A DNA stretch of 64,000 bases from Hafnia alvei (GTDB lineage: Bacteria > Pseudomonadota > Gammaproteobacteria > Enterobacterales > Enterobacteriaceae), in contig NZ_FMIQ01000031.1 of NCBI RefSeq assembly GCF_900095695.1, positions 1 through 64,000 of the forward strand, given 5' to 3'. A program made the translations under genes and the position numbers. Below the pieces are notes generated by a model. That model did not search any database and was not told the origin of the DNA. It worked only from the letters and a program-made list of their open reading frames with translations. Every line of letters begins with the position of its first letter. The first letter of the stretch is position 1. Positions 18,487 through 28,556 of this stretch are shown here, one piece after another.

Positions 18487-19719
18487 TTAGTGCGGATGTT
18501 GCCCTTCCAGCAGGCGCTGTAGTAATACGCCGTTGAGCATGGCTCGCTTTACTAGCGCAAATGCCCCAATGGCTGACCGATGATCTAATTCAGACGTGAC
18601 CACCGGTAGATTAATGCGGAAATTCTTCAACGCTTGAGTATTGATGCAGCTCTGAATCGCAGGCAGCAGCGTTTTTTCTGCTTCAATAATTTCGCCGGCG
18701 ATGACCACTTTCTGCGGGTTAAACATGTTAATCGCAATAGCAATGGCGCGACCCAGATAGCGGCCTACCAATTCAATCACTTCTGTTGCTAGCGCGTCGC
18801 CTTTATTTGCCGCTTTGCAGATTGCGCTGATGCTGCAATCGTCCAGCGTGAGCTTGCTGGGATAGCCTTGCTCAAGCAGATGACGAACGCGTTGTTCAAT
18901 GGCGGCGTTGGCGGCCACGGTTTCCAAGCAACCGAAGTTCCCGCAGTGGCAACGCTCGCCTAATGGATCGATTTGGATGTGCCCAATCTCACCAACGTTT
19001 CCCTTGCTGCCGAGAAATATTTTCTCGTTCACGATGATACCCGCACCGGTTCCTCGGTGTAGACGTACCAACATTGAATCTTCGCAGTCGCGGGTGGCGC
19101 CGAAATAATGCTCAGCTAAGGCGAGGCTACGAATATCGTGACCAACGAAGCTGGTGACGTTAAATCTGTCTTCTAGCGCTTTGACTAACGGCCAATCATT
19201 AACGGCAATATGCGGCATGTAGCGCACGATCCCATGCTGCGGATCGACCAATCCGGGCAAGATCACCGCAATGGCAATCAGCTCGCGGATTTTACGCTGA
19301 TAGGTCAACATGAACTGCTCAATGGTATTCAGCAGTGCGTTTTCCACTGTTTCCTGAGTACGCTCAGGCAACGGGTAGTGCTCTTCGGCCAGCGATTTTC
19401 CGCTCATATCGTACAGCGTGATGGTGGCGTCGTGACGCCCTAAGCGGATGGCTACGGTATTGAAGAGGCGTGTTTCTGTCACAATGGAAATAGCACGGCG
19501 GCCACCGGTAGACGCTTGCTGATCGACTTCTTTGATCAGCCCGCGTTCCAGTAGCTGACGGGTAATTTTGGTGACGCTGGCGGGAGCAAGCTGGCTTAGT
19601 TCGGCAATTTGAATGCGCGAAATAGGGCCTTGCAGATCGATTAAACGATAAACAGCGGCGCTGTTAAGTTGTTTAACCAGATCTACGTTACCAATTTGTC
19701 CTTGTCCGCCTGTTGTCAT
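18487..19719 (-). CDS. nagC: N-acetylglucosamine repressor NagC
   Basis: ROK-family transcription factor that represses nag and chi genes and is induced by GlcNAc-6-phosphate. 410 residues from the ATG at 19719 (a TTG at 19722 is also possible). The N-terminal winged helix contains SRIQIAELSQLAPASVTKIT, and the C-terminal ROK domain contains HRGTGAGIIVN and the zinc motif CHCGNFGCLET. Third gene of nagBACD, autoregulated through the nagB/nagE operators. Confidence 0.96.
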   Translation of the reverse strand: MTTGGQGQIGNVDLVKQLNSAAVYRLIDLQGPISRIQIAELSQLAPASVTKITRQLLERGLIKEVDQQASTGGRRAISIVTETRLFNTVAIRLGRHDATITLYDMSGKSLAEEHYPLPERTQETVENALLNTIEQFMLTYQRKIRELIAIAVILPGLVDPQHGIVRYMPHIAVNDWPLVKALEDRFNVTSFVGHDIRSLALAEHYFGATRDCEDSMLVRLHRGTGAGIIVNEKIFLGSKGNVGEIGHIQIDPLGERCHCGNFGCLETVAANAAIEQRVRHLLEQGYPSKLTLDDCSISAICKAANKGDALATEVIELVGRYLGRAIAIAINMFNPQKVVIAGEIIEAEKTLLPAIQSCINTQALKNFRINLPVVTSELDHRSAIGAFALVKRAMLNGVLLQRLLEGQHPH

Positions 19720-19792
19720 CAATTTATTACCCGCTTAGAAAAATAGAGCTCAAGTTAATAAAGAAAGCACGCAGACTGATGTACGTTCTTTC

Positions 19793-20944
19793 TTATTTAT
19801 TTTCGTAAACCGTTTCGCCGTTCACGATGGTTTTGATCACGCGATAGTCTGAAGTGAAAGCGGTCAGGTTCGCCACTTTACCCGCTTCGATGCTTCCCAG
19901 ACGGCTATCAACACCCACCGCGCGCGATGGATAGAGCGTTGCCATACGCAATGCTTCATCCAGAGCAATACCGACGTGCTCAACGCTGTTTTTGACGGCG
20001 TCGATCATAGTCAGTGCAGAACCGCTCAGCGTACCGTTTTCATCAACGACTAAACCATTGCGGTAATATACTGTTTTTCCGGCGAAAATGAAGTGATCTA
20101 TGTTGGCGCCTGCAGGTGCAGTCGCATCGGTGACCAGCACCAGATGTTCGCCTTTCAGACGTTTAGCCAGACGAATACTTGGCCAAGCGACGTGGTGACC
20201 ATCGGCGATAATACCGGTGTACACTTCAGGGGTATCAAAAATTGCCCCCATCAGACCTGGAGCACGGCCAGAAATGGCTGGCATCGCATTATAAAGGTGA
20301 GTCGCAAAGCTCATACCTGCGGCGAAGCCTTTGCGCGCTTCTTCATAGGTGGCGTTGGAGTGGCCAGCGGAAACCACAATACCTGCGGCTTTCAGCTGCT
20401 GGATAGATGCCTGAGTTGCAACTTCCGGAGCCATCGTCACTTTGGTGATGGCGTCTGCGTGCTCGCACATGAAATCGATCATTTCATGATCCGGTTTACG
20501 GATGTATTTCGGATTGTGCGTGCCTTTCTTTTCCAAGCTGATGTATGGGCCTTCAATATGCAGACCTAGCGCCTGATTCTGGTGCTTGGTCAGATAGCTG
20601 CGCATAACATCGATACCGTGCTTCATTAAATCGTCAGCACTGGTGATAAGCGTAGGTAAATAGCTGGTACAGCCTGATTTCTCGTTGGCGTGCTGCATGA
20701 TTTCAAGCGTTTCTTCCGAAACAGCTTCGACAGAATCATTAAACTGAACGCCGCCACAGCCATTAAGTTGCAGATCGATGAAACCAGGAGCAAGGATTGC
20801 TCCGCCTAGATCGTGAGTTTCAATGCCTGACGGAAGTTCAGCGACAGGACAGATCTTTTCAATTAAGCCATTGGCGATCATTACTGCATGGTCGTCGAGA
20901 ATATCGTGGCCGGTATAAATCCGACAATGGGTCAAAGCGTACAT
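19793..20944 (-). CDS. nagA: N-acetylglucosamine-6-phosphate deacetylase NagA
   Basis: Amidohydrolase-fold enzyme that deacetylates GlcNAc-6-P to glucosamine-6-P. 383 residues from the ATG at 20944 (GTG at 20947 just before it; AGGGG upstream). [41 protein letters not shown] and [10 protein letters not shown] are the metal and substrate blocks. E. coli has WLNLVK where this has YISLEK, a normal variation. Second gene of nagBACD. Confidence 0.96.
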   Translation of the reverse strand: MYALTHCRIYTGHDILDDHAVMIANGLIEKICPVAELPSGIETHDLGGAILAPGFIDLQLNGCGGVQFNDSVEAVSEETLEIMQHANEKSGCTSYLPTLITSADDLMKHGIDVMRSYLTKHQNQALGLHIEGPYISLEKKGTHNPKYIRKPDHEMIDFMCEHADAITKVTMAPEVATQASIQQLKAAGIVVSAGHSNATYEEARKGFAAGMSFATHLYNAMPAISGRAPGLMGAIFDTPEVYTGIIADGHHVAWPSIRLAKRLKGEHLVLVTDATAPAGANIDHFIFAGKTVYYRNGLVVDENGTLSGSALTMIDAVKNSVEHVGIALDEALRMATLYPSRAVGVDSRLGSIEAGKVANLTAFTSDYRVIKTIVNGETVYENK

Positions 20945-20971
20945 CACATACCCCTGGTTACAGGTTGAAAA

Positions 20972-21772
20972 TTATAGATTCTTCATGTTTTCCGCTTCTA
21001 ACTCGCGGAAGTACTTAACTGTTTTGACTTTCAGCTCCATCGTGGAAGGCTCATCACATACGATGACGGACTTCGGATGAAGTTGCAGAGCGCTGATCGT
21101 CCACATATGGTTGACGCTGCCTTCAACGGCGGCCTGCAGAGACAGAGCTTTCGTGTGGCCAGTGACCAAAATCATCACTTCTTCAGCATCTAGCAACGTG
21201 CCAACGCCGACGGTAAGCGCATATTTTGGCACTTTTGTCATGTCGCCATCAAAGAAACGAGAGTTTGCGATGCGGGTTTCTTCGGTCAACGTTTTGATGC
21301 GAGTGCGAGAAGCTAAAGATGATGCTGGCTCGTTAAAAGCAATATGCCCATCGTTACCTACACCACCCATAAACAGATTGATTCTGCCGTAGGATTTGAT
21401 TTTTTCTTCGTAGCGGCGGCACTCGGTATCAACATCAGCCGCATTGCCGTTCAGCAAGTTGATGTTTTCACGTGGGATATCCACGTGGTTGAAGAAATTA
21501 TTATACATGAAGCTATGGTAGCTTTCTGGATGCTCTTCCGGCAGACCGATGTATTCGTCCATGTTGAACGTAACTACGTTCTTAAAGCTGATTTCGCCAG
21601 CCTTGTGCAGTTCGATTAAACGTTTGTAGGTTTGCAGCGGGGTGCCGCCGGTTGGTAGGCCAAGAACAAATGGGCGTTCAGCCGTTGGTTTGAAGGCATT
21701 GATACGGTTAACAATATGACGGGCAGACCATAAGCCAACGTCTGCAGCATTACTTAGAGGGATAAGTCTCAT
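20972..21772 (-). CDS. nagB: Glucosamine-6-phosphate deaminase NagB
   Basis: Converts glucosamine-6-P to fructose-6-P and ammonia, the committed step of aminosugar catabolism; allosterically activated by GlcNAc-6-P. 266 residues, same as E. coli. [14 protein letters not shown] binds phosphate, MDEYIGL carries the catalytic Asp, and [16 protein letters not shown] carries the Asp/His/Glu catalytic set. First gene of nagBACD, divergent from nagE over a shared 341-base control region. Confidence 0.97.
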   Translation of the reverse strand: MRLIPLSNAADVGLWSARHIVNRINAFKPTAERPFVLGLPTGGTPLQTYKRLIELHKAGEISFKNVVTFNMDEYIGLPEEHPESYHSFMYNNFFNHVDIPRENINLLNGNAADVDTECRRYEEKIKSYGRINLFMGGVGNDGHIAFNEPASSLASRTRIKTLTEETRIANSRFFDGDMTKVPKYALTVGVGTLLDAEEVMILVTGHTKALSLQAAVEGSVNHMWTISALQLHPKSVIVCDEPSTMELKVKTVKYFRELEAENMKNL

Positions 21773-21888
21773 AGGGCACCTTTAGTGAATATAAATCTAT
21801 ATTATAAACGGGGGTCCACATTGCTCTTTGCTCAGAGTATAAGGCGTAATGCTTGCTAACGACTAATGTGTGACCTAACGCCGTTTGG

Positions 21889-21909
21889 ATTTTTCGAATG
21901 ATAAAATAA
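21889..21909. promoter_or_regulatory. Candidate NagC operator, nagB side
   Basis: Read on the minus strand: TTATTTTATCATTCGAAAAAT, an imperfect palindrome of the NagC type (TTATTT...AAATAA). Its centre is about 94 bases from the second box, near nine helical turns. Confidence 0.55.
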
Positions 21910-21954
21910 GTTTTGTATGATGGCTAGCAATTAGGCATGTTTAGAGCCTCCTTT

Positions 21955-21970
21955 GGTGATATTTATCACA
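21955..21970. promoter_or_regulatory. Candidate CRP site between nagB and nagE
   Basis: GGTGA-TATTTA-TCACA differs from the consensus TGTGA-N6-TCACA at one base and lies between the two NagC boxes, as CRP does in E. coli. Confidence 0.6.
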
Positions 21971-21982
21971 AAACTGGAGGTT

Positions 21983-22003
21983 TTAATTTGCGGAGAAAAA
22001 TAA
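21983..22003. promoter_or_regulatory. Candidate NagC operator, nagE side
   Basis: TTAATTTGCGGAGAAAAATAA on the plus strand matches the NagC half-site pattern on both arms, directly upstream of nagE. With the box at 21889 it could hold a repression loop, as established in E. coli. Confidence 0.55.
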
Positions 22004-22113
22004 TTTTTTTACACTCCTGATTGTAGTCCATACTGTCAACTTAATAATTAAGTCAGTTATGACGTGACCATGAGCAGTGCCAATTCGAGCAATGACGGGT
22101 CCACAAGGGGGAA

Positions 22114-24153
22114 ATGGTGAGTATTTTAGGTTATCTGCAAAAAGTCGGCCGTGCGCTGATGGTACCGGTGGCGACGCTACCGGCTGCCGCGATATTAATG
22201 GGTGTCGGTTATTGGATCGACCCGGTAGGTTGGGGGGGCGCTAATGCGTTAGCGGCCTTCTTCATCAAGTCGGGCTCTGCCATTATCGACAACATGTCCG
22301 TACTGTTTGCGATCGGTGTCGCTTACGGTATGTCTAAAGATAAAGACGGCGCTGCCGCATTAACTGGCTTTGTTGGCTTCTTGGTATTGACTACGCTGTG
22401 CTCTCCAGCCGCGGTAGCCATGATCCAGAAAATCCCTGCGGATCAGGTTCCAGCTGCATTCGGTAAGATTAACAACCAGTTCGTCGGTATCTTGGTTGGT
22501 ATTATCTCTGCTGAACTGTACAACCGCTTCAGCGGCGTTGAGTTGCCGAAGGCGCTGTCCTTCTTCAGCGGCCGTCGTCTGGTGCCAATTTTGACCTCTT
22601 TCGTCATGATTCTGGTGGCGTTTATCCTGATGTACATCTGGCCGTTAATCTTCGACGGACTGGTGAACTTCGGTGAACACATTCAGAAAATGGGCTCTGT
22701 CGGCGCAGGTATCTACGCGTTCTTCAACCGTTTGCTGATCCCTGTTGGTCTGCATCATGCTCTGAACTCCGTATTCTGGTTTGACGTTGCGGGTATTAAC
22801 GACATTCCTAACTTCTTGGGTGGCGCACAGTCTATCGAAGCGGGCAAAGCCGTTGTTGGTATCACTGGCCGCTATCAGGCTGGTTTCTTCCCAATCATGA
22901 TGTTTGGTTTACCGGGTGCTGCGCTGGCGATTTACCATTGCGCACGTCCAGAAAACAAAGCCAAAGTGGCCGGTATCATGATGGCCGCTGCGTTTGCAGC
23001 CTTCTTCACCGGTATCACCGAACCGTTGGAATTCTCCTTCATGTTCGTTGCGCCAGTGCTGTATGTTCTGCATGCATTCCTGACCGGTATTTCCGTATTC
23101 ATCGCAGCTTCTATGCACTGGATTGCGGGCTTCGGCTTCAGCGCCGGTCTGGTGGATATGGTGCTGTCTTCACGTAACCCATTGGCAACTCACTGGTACA
23201 TGCTGATCCCTCAGGGTCTGGTGTTCTTCGTGATTTACTACGTGGTGTTCCGTTTCACTATCACCAAATTCAACCTGCTGACCCCTGGCCGTGAACTGGC
23301 TACTGACGCTGACGAAAGCGCTGATGGCTACGATCTGGATCTGGACAATGCGAAAGGCGGTAACGAAACGGCAAATCTGGCACGCAACTACATTGCCGCG
23401 GTTGGTGGCTCTGCCAATATCACCGGTATCGATGCATGTATCACGCGTCTGCGTCTGAGTGTTAAAGACTCTGCTATCGTCAACGACAGTTTGGCTAAAC
23501 GTCTGGGTGCTTCAGGTGTTATTCGCCTGAACAAACAGAGCGTACAGGTCATCGTGGGTACACGTGCTGAAGCAATCGCGACCGCAATGCGTGGCGTGAT
23601 GGCATCGGGTCCAATTGAAGCCGCTGTTGCTCATGCTGCGCCTGCAGCAGCTGAAGTGAAAGCACAGGCAACGCCAAACGCTGCTGCGGTGGTTAAAGCG
23701 ACGCTGGTTTCTCCAATCACCGGTGAAGTGGTGGCGTTGGATCAGGTTCCTGACGAAGCGTTCGCCAGCAAAGCCGTGGGCGACGGTGTGGCGGTTCGCC
23801 CAACGGATAAAACCGTGGTTTCCCCAGCACGTGGCACTATTGTTAAGATCTTCAACACCAACCATGCGTTCTGTTTAGAAACGGATGAAGGCGCAGAAAT
23901 CGTTGTTCATATGGGCATCGACACCGTGGCGTTGAATGGTCAAGGCTTCAAACGTCTGGTTGAAGAGGGTGCAGAAGTGAAAGCAGGTCAGCCAATTCTA
24001 GAAATGGATTTGGAATATCTGAACGCCAATGCACGCTCAATGATTAGCCCTGTTGTTGTCAGCAACATCGATGATTTCGGTGGTCTGAAAGCGCTGGCTG
24101 CGGGTCATGTCGTGGCGGGTGAAACCAAGCTGTATGACATCACTGCAAAATAA
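22114..24153 (+). CDS. nagE: PTS N-acetylglucosamine transporter EIICBA, NagE
   Basis: Inner-membrane phosphotransferase permease that takes up GlcNAc and phosphorylates it. 679 residues: membrane EIIC (about 1-385, with GFFPIMMFGLPGAALA and GITEPLEFSFMF), EIIB with phospho-Cys442 (IDACITRLRL), an Ala-rich linker, and EIIA with phospho-His599 (IVVHMGIDTV). The ATG at 22114 follows AAGGGGGAA. The EIIC part is clearly more divergent from E. coli NagE than the EIIBA part. Divergent from nagB and controlled by the same operators. Confidence 0.95.
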   Translation: MVSILGYLQKVGRALMVPVATLPAAAILMGVGYWIDPVGWGGANALAAFFIKSGSAIIDNMSVLFAIGVAYGMSKDKDGAAALTGFVGFLVLTTLCSPAAVAMIQKIPADQVPAAFGKINNQFVGILVGIISAELYNRFSGVELPKALSFFSGRRLVPILTSFVMILVAFILMYIWPLIFDGLVNFGEHIQKMGSVGAGIYAFFNRLLIPVGLHHALNSVFWFDVAGINDIPNFLGGAQSIEAGKAVVGITGRYQAGFFPIMMFGLPGAALAIYHCARPENKAKVAGIMMAAAFAAFFTGITEPLEFSFMFVAPVLYVLHAFLTGISVFIAASMHWIAGFGFSAGLVDMVLSSRNPLATHWYMLIPQGLVFFVIYYVVFRFTITKFNLLTPGRELATDADESADGYDLDLDNAKGGNETANLARNYIAAVGGSANITGIDACITRLRLSVKDSAIVNDSLAKRLGASGVIRLNKQSVQVIVGTRAEAIATAMRGVMASGPIEAAVAHAAPAAAEVKAQATPNAAAVVKATLVSPITGEVVALDQVPDEAFASKAVGDGVAVRPTDKTVVSPARGTIVKIFNTNHAFCLETDEGAEIVVHMGIDTVALNGQGFKRLVEEGAEVKAGQPILEMDLEYLNANARSMISPVVVSNIDDFGGLKALAAGHVVAGETKLYDITAK

Positions 24154-24221
24154 GAGCTTTGCAAAATAACTTGCTGATGAACGGTTAGCTGATTTATCAG
24201 AAACTGTTTTAAGCAAGCAGA

Positions 24222-24253
24222 ACGGAGAAGGGGTGACCTTTCTCCGTTTTTTT
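24222..24253 (+). terminator. nagE terminator
   Basis: ACGGAGAA/TTCTCCGT stem with a 10-base loop followed by a run of seven T. Confidence 0.85.
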
Positions 24254-24419
24254 GTTTTTAGCGTCCGCTGATATACAGTGTCACTTAGCAGATCTGTCAT
24301 CTTTTGACATAACCATGGAAAAAACGCCGTGATAATGGCAACAAACGGTTGTTTCCCGCCACAGGTTGTAAGATCATTACTGGTTATGAGTCGCGTTTTT
24401 AGGCATAGAGGAATAGAAA

Positions 24420-26087
24420 ATGAGTGAGGCTGAAGCCCGCCCAAGTAACTTTATCCGTCAGATCATCGATGAAGATCTGGCCTCAGGTAAACATAATTCA
24501 GTTCATACCCGTTTTCCGCCAGAGCCAAATGGCTACCTGCATATTGGCCACGCCAAATCCATTTGCCTGAACTTTGGCATTGCCAAAGACTATCAAGGCC
24601 AGTGCAATCTGCGCTTTGATGACACCAACCCGGTGAAAGAAGACATTGAATACGTTGAGTCAATTAAACGCGACGTACAGTGGCTAGGTTTTGAGTGGAG
24701 CGGCGCGGTGCGTTACTCCTCTGATTACTTCGATCAGCTGCACCAGTACGCCGTTGAGCTGATTAGCAAGGGGCTGGCTTATGTTGATGAGCTTACTCCT
24801 GAGCAGATCCGTGAATATCGCGGGACCCTGACATCTCCGGGCAAAAATAGCCCGTATCGCGACCGTAGCGTCGAAGAGAATCTGGCACTGTTCGAAAAAA
24901 TGCGTAACGGCGAATTCGCCGAAGGCACTGCGTGCCTACGCGCCAAAATTGATATGGCGTCTCCGTTTATCGTGATGCGCGATCCGGTTCTGTACCGTAT
25001 TAAATTTGCTGAACATCACCAGACCGGCAACAAATGGTGCATCTACCCGATGTACGATTTCACCCACTGCATTTCCGATGCGCTGGAAGGGATCACGCAT
25101 TCACTGTGTACGCTGGAGTTCCAAGACAACCGCCGTCTATACGACTGGGTTTTGGATAACATCACCATTCCAACCCATCCGCGTCAGTACGAGTTCTCTC
25201 GTCTGAATCTCGAATATGCCATTATGTCTAAGCGTAAGCTGAACCAGCTGGTGACCGAGAAAATTGTGGAAGGTTGGGACGACCCACGTATGCCAACGAT
25301 TTCTGGCCTGCGTCGTCGCGGATATACTGCAGCTTCTATCCGCGAATTCTGCCTGCGTATTGGCGTGACCAAGCAAGACAACAACGTTGAAATGGCTGCG
25401 TTGGAATCCTGCGTGCGTGATGACCTAAATGAAATCGCACCGCGTGCGATGGCGGTTCTGGATCCGGTCAAAGTGGTTATTGAAAACATGTCTGCGGATA
25501 GCGTAGAAATGCTGGCGATGCCAAACCATCCGAACAAGCCAGAAATGGGCAAACGCGAAGTGCCGTTTAGCAACGAGATCTATATCGATCGTGCCGATTT
25601 CCGCGAAGAAGCCAACAAACAATACAAGCGCTTAGTCTTGGGCAAAGAAGTTCGCCTGCGTAATGCCTATGTGATTAAAGCCGAGCGCGTTGAGAAAGAC
25701 GCTGATGGCGAAATCACTACCATTTACTGCACCTACGATGCGGATACTTTGAGCAAAGATCCTGCTGATGGTCGCAAAGTGAAAGGCGTTATTCACTGGG
25801 TTTCTGCAAACCACGCAGTGCCTGCTGAATTCCATCTGTACGATCGCTTGTTCAGCGTTGCAAACCCAGGAGCGGCGGAAGACTTCCTGTCTACCATCAA
25901 CCCTGAGTCGTTGGTTATCCGCAAAGGTTTTGTTGAACCAAGCCTTGGTGTAGCGACTCCAGAAGTCACCTATCAGTTTGAACGTGAAGGTTATTTCTGC
26001 GCTGACTGCCGCTATTCCGCGCCAGACCATTTAGTGTTTAACCGCACTGTGGGTCTGCGCGATACGTGGGCAAAAGTGGGTGCATAA
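24420..26087 (+). CDS. glnS: Glutaminyl-tRNA synthetase GlnS
   Basis: Class I aminoacyl-tRNA synthetase charging the tRNA-Gln species, four genes for which are in this window. 555 residues (E. coli 554). The HIGH motif is in YLHIGHAKS near residue 40 and the KMSKS-like motif is [18 protein letters not shown] and [18 protein letters not shown] are GlnS signatures. ATG at 24420 with AGAGGA upstream. Downstream the terminator stem is interrupted by a repeat (26106-26277). Confidence 0.97.
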   Translation: MSEAEARPSNFIRQIIDEDLASGKHNSVHTRFPPEPNGYLHIGHAKSICLNFGIAKDYQGQCNLRFDDTNPVKEDIEYVESIKRDVQWLGFEWSGAVRYSSDYFDQLHQYAVELISKGLAYVDELTPEQIREYRGTLTSPGKNSPYRDRSVEENLALFEKMRNGEFAEGTACLRAKIDMASPFIVMRDPVLYRIKFAEHHQTGNKWCIYPMYDFTHCISDALEGITHSLCTLEFQDNRRLYDWVLDNITIPTHPRQYEFSRLNLEYAIMSKRKLNQLVTEKIVEGWDDPRMPTISGLRRRGYTAASIREFCLRIGVTKQDNNVEMAALESCVRDDLNEIAPRAMAVLDPVKVVIENMSADSVEMLAMPNHPNKPEMGKREVPFSNEIYIDRADFREEANKQYKRLVLGKEVRLRNAYVIKAERVEKDADGEITTIYCTYDADTLSKDPADGRKVKGVIHWVSANHAVPAEFHLYDRLFSVANPGAAEDFLSTINPESLVIRKGFVEPSLGVATPEVTYQFEREGYFCADCRYSAPDHLVFNRTVGLRDTWAKVGA

Positions 26088-26105
26088 CCCAAGTTAGTCA
26101 TCATT

Positions 26106-26277
26106 AAAAAGCCGCTTACGTTGTAAGTAGTACTGGTCATTTAAGCCTGATTTTAGGGGAAGTACACCGATGGGATCGTAGCGGCGTAAGCCGCCGGAGC
26201 GCCCCGCGGTGTGCTAGCCCCGTGTATCTCGATTTCTTAAACGATCCGCATTACTTATGCCGTAAGTGGCTTTTTTT
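26106..26277 (+). repeat. Dispersed palindromic repeat, copy A, inside the glnS terminator
   Basis: Outer arms GCCGCTTACG (26111-26120) and CGTAAGTGGC (26261-26270), then seven T, form what looks like the glnS terminator, but the loop is about 140 bases. Inside are TAAGTA/TACTTA, GGGG/CCCC (26156, 26218), GTACACCG/CGGTGTGC (26162-26169 with 26207-26214), GGG/CCC, and GCGGC-GTAA-GCCGC (26181-26194). The same core recurs at 41361 and 53881, and truncated at 14519. Confidence 0.85.
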
Positions 26278-26745
26278 ATCTGTCTTCAATCGTCCCCCTT
26301 TCTAATTTAAATCCTAATTGTAAATAGTTTAGTAACTCGATGTTATTTCTCGAGGTGTATAAACGCCCTCTGAATATTTGTTTAACGAATTAATTAATTG
26401 CCACAGATTTACCTCGGCATAAAAATGGTTATCCCTTCAGCGTCTGTTTTCTAAGCATTCTCACCTGAGCTTACAATGAAATTACAAATATAATGCTGTT
26501 TTTAAAGGGTATTTTAATATTCCCCCAGCAAAAGTGTGTCACATGTAACAAAACATTAAAATATGTGCACTCGGTCAAGAATTGGCACAATTGTTTTACT
26601 TTTCATTTGATAATTCGCGTCGCGAAAAATAGTCTAAGACGGTAGATGAGCAATTGAGTTATTCACTCTACTACGAATTAATTTTTCCCCATTTTAGGGG
26701 TTTTGCGTCCTAGACCGGTGAACGTCGAGGGTCGCGTTTTTCAAA
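26278..26745. other. chiP upstream region, no gene
   Basis: Very AT-rich, about 470 bases, holding the promoter and long leader of the chitoporin gene. No open frame of note. The last part (26690-26745) leads into the ChiX target. Confidence 0.5.
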
Positions 26746-26756
26746 GTCAAAGAGGA
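26746..26756 (+). promoter_or_regulatory. ChiX sRNA target overlapping the chiP Shine-Dalgarno
   Basis: GTCAAAGAGGA is complementary to the seed TCCTCTTTGAC that I recall for E. coli/Salmonella ChiX and includes the ribosome-binding AGAGGA 8 bases before the chiP ATG. Repression of chiP by ChiX pairing at this place is established in those species; the chiX gene itself is not in this window. Confidence 0.65.
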
Positions 26757-26764
26757 TCGATTTT

Positions 26765-28150
26765 ATGGTTACGCATCGTTTGAAGCGCAACGCGCTAACG
26801 CTCGCCATAACTGGGGTGTTGTTGGGTAGTGGTTTTTATGCAATGCCAGAAGCTAAGGCTGAAGGCTTTGTTGATGATTCAACGCTGACAGGTGGTGTTT
26901 ACTACTGGCAACGTGAGCGTGACCGTAAAGATGTCACCACTGGAAACTACGAGACCAACCTTAATCATTCCACGTGGAACGCCAATCTAGATTTCTCATC
27001 CGGCTATGCAGCCGACATGTTTGGTATTGATGTTGCCGCATTTACCGCAATCGAAATGGCAGAGAACCATGATAGCGGACATCCAAACGAAATTGCCTTC
27101 TCCTCGAAAAACAAAGGCTACGACGAAGACTACTCGGGTGATAAGAGTGGCATAAGCCTGTACAAAGCTGCTGCGAAATTTAAGTACGGCCCAGTCTGGG
27201 CGCGTGCCGGCTACATTCAGCCAACAGGCCAAACTTTACTGGCGCCACACTGGAGCTTTATGCCTGGTACTTATCAAGGTGCTGAGGCCGGTGCAAACTT
27301 TGACTACGGTGATGCAGGAGCGCTGAGCTTCTCCTACATGTGGACCGACAAATATAAAGCGCCATGGCATACCGAAGTTGATGGTTTCTATCAAAACGAC
27401 AAAAAAACCGGCGTTTCTTATCTGCACTCATTAGGCGCCAAGTATGATTTCAAAAATGATTTCATACTGGAAGCGGCCTTTGGTCAGGCTGAAGGTTATG
27501 TCGATCAATACTTTGCTAAAGGTTCCTACAAGTTTGATGTCGCGGGTAACCCGATGACAACCAGCTACCAATTCTATGGCACGCGCGACCGCGTACATGA
27601 CGGCGGCGTGAACGATCTTTACGACGGTACCGCATGGTTACAAGCGCTGACTCTGGGCTACAAAGTGGGGCAGTTCGACTTCCGCTTGGAAGGTACTTAC
27701 GTCAAAGCTGAAGGTAATCAAGGCTACTTCTTACAGCGTATGACTCCAACCTACGCATCTTCAAACGGACGTTTGGATATTTGGTGGGATAACCGTTCTG
27801 ACTTTAACGCCAACGGCGAAAAAGCCATTTTCGGCGGCGTGATGTACGACCTGAGCAAGTGGGATATGCCGGGCTTCGCCATCGGCGGTTCTTATGTTTA
27901 CGCATGGGATGCTAAACCAAGCACCGATCCTCAGTACGATCAAAGTCAGCGCGTGAAAGAAAGCGCCTACAGTCTGGATGCGATGTACACCATTCAGGAC
28001 GGTCGTGCGAAAGGCACGCTGTTCAAACTGCACTTCACTCAGTACGACAACCATTCAGACAACCCAAGCTGGGGCGGCGGTTATGGCAACATGTTCCAAG
28101 ACGAACGTGATGTTAAGTTCATCGTAATCGCGCCGTTCACCATTTTCTAA
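26765..28150 (+). CDS. chiP: Chitoporin ChiP (OprD family outer-membrane porin)
   Basis: Outer-membrane channel for chito-oligosaccharides. 461 residues with a signal peptide ([22 protein letters not shown], cleavage near residue 32) and a beta-barrel rich in alternating aromatic/polar segments ending in the C-terminal phenylalanine (VIAPFTIF) that BAM recognises. [14 protein letters not shown] and [14 protein letters not shown] are family features. First of three genes chiP-chiQ-chitobiase; the start is fixed by AGAGGA at 26751, inside the ChiX target. Confidence 0.93.
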   Translation: MVTHRLKRNALTLAITGVLLGSGFYAMPEAKAEGFVDDSTLTGGVYYWQRERDRKDVTTGNYETNLNHSTWNANLDFSSGYAADMFGIDVAAFTAIEMAENHDSGHPNEIAFSSKNKGYDEDYSGDKSGISLYKAAAKFKYGPVWARAGYIQPTGQTLLAPHWSFMPGTYQGAEAGANFDYGDAGALSFSYMWTDKYKAPWHTEVDGFYQNDKKTGVSYLHSLGAKYDFKNDFILEAAFGQAEGYVDQYFAKGSYKFDVAGNPMTTSYQFYGTRDRVHDGGVNDLYDGTAWLQALTLGYKVGQFDFRLEGTYVKAEGNQGYFLQRMTPTYASSNGRLDIWWDNRSDFNANGEKAIFGGVMYDLSKWDMPGFAIGGSYVYAWDAKPSTDPQYDQSQRVKESAYSLDAMYTIQDGRAKGTLFKLHFTQYDNHSDNPSWGGGYGNMFQDERDVKFIVIAPFTIF

Positions 28151-28207
28151 GCCAAAGACTCGGCGTGTTTTGCTAAACATGCCGAGTCACTTTGACGGGA
28201 TCAAAAA

Positions 28208-28537
28208 ATGAAAAAAATTCTATTGGTTGTCGCTGCCGTTGTTGGGTTAAGTGCCTGTGTACAGCAATCTACTGCACCTCAAGAAGATGCAAAATTAAAG
28301 CAAGCCTATAGCAACTGCATTAATACCGCTGAAGGCAATCCAGATAAAATCTCAGCCTGTCAGTCAGTGCTAGAAGTGTTGAAACAAAGTAAGCCGCATC
28401 AGGCCTTTGCCGAAAAGGAAAGCGTGCGCGTATTTGATTACCAAAATTGTATTCAGGCAGCTAAAACCGGAGCTGGAGATAACTACCAGCAGGCCTGTGG
28501 CAAAGTTTGGCAGGAAATTCGCAGCAACAATAACTGA
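28208..28537 (+). CDS. chiQ: Chitosugar-associated lipoprotein ChiQ (YbfN)
   Basis: A 109-residue lipoprotein: signal peptide with lipobox LSAC, Cys17 as the acylated residue, and no Asp at +2, so outer-membrane sorting is expected. Cys residues later in the chain (SNCIN, SACQS, QNCIQ, QQACG) may form disulfides. Same position and size as E. coli ybfN, downstream of chiP. The function is unknown beyond its association with the porin. Confidence 0.88.
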   Translation: MKKILLVVAAVVGLSACVQQSTAPQEDAKLKQAYSNCINTAEGNPDKISACQSVLEVLKQSKPHQAFAEKESVRVFDYQNCIQAAKTGAGDNYQQACGKVWQEIRSNNN

Positions 28538-28556
28538 TTAAGGACGGGGCTTTAGG

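Noticed and set aside
26111-26270. ERIC element as the explanation for the repeat family
   Set aside because: ERIC is about 127 bases with a different conserved core; the GATTTTAGGGG and GTGTATCTCGAT ends do not match it as I know it.
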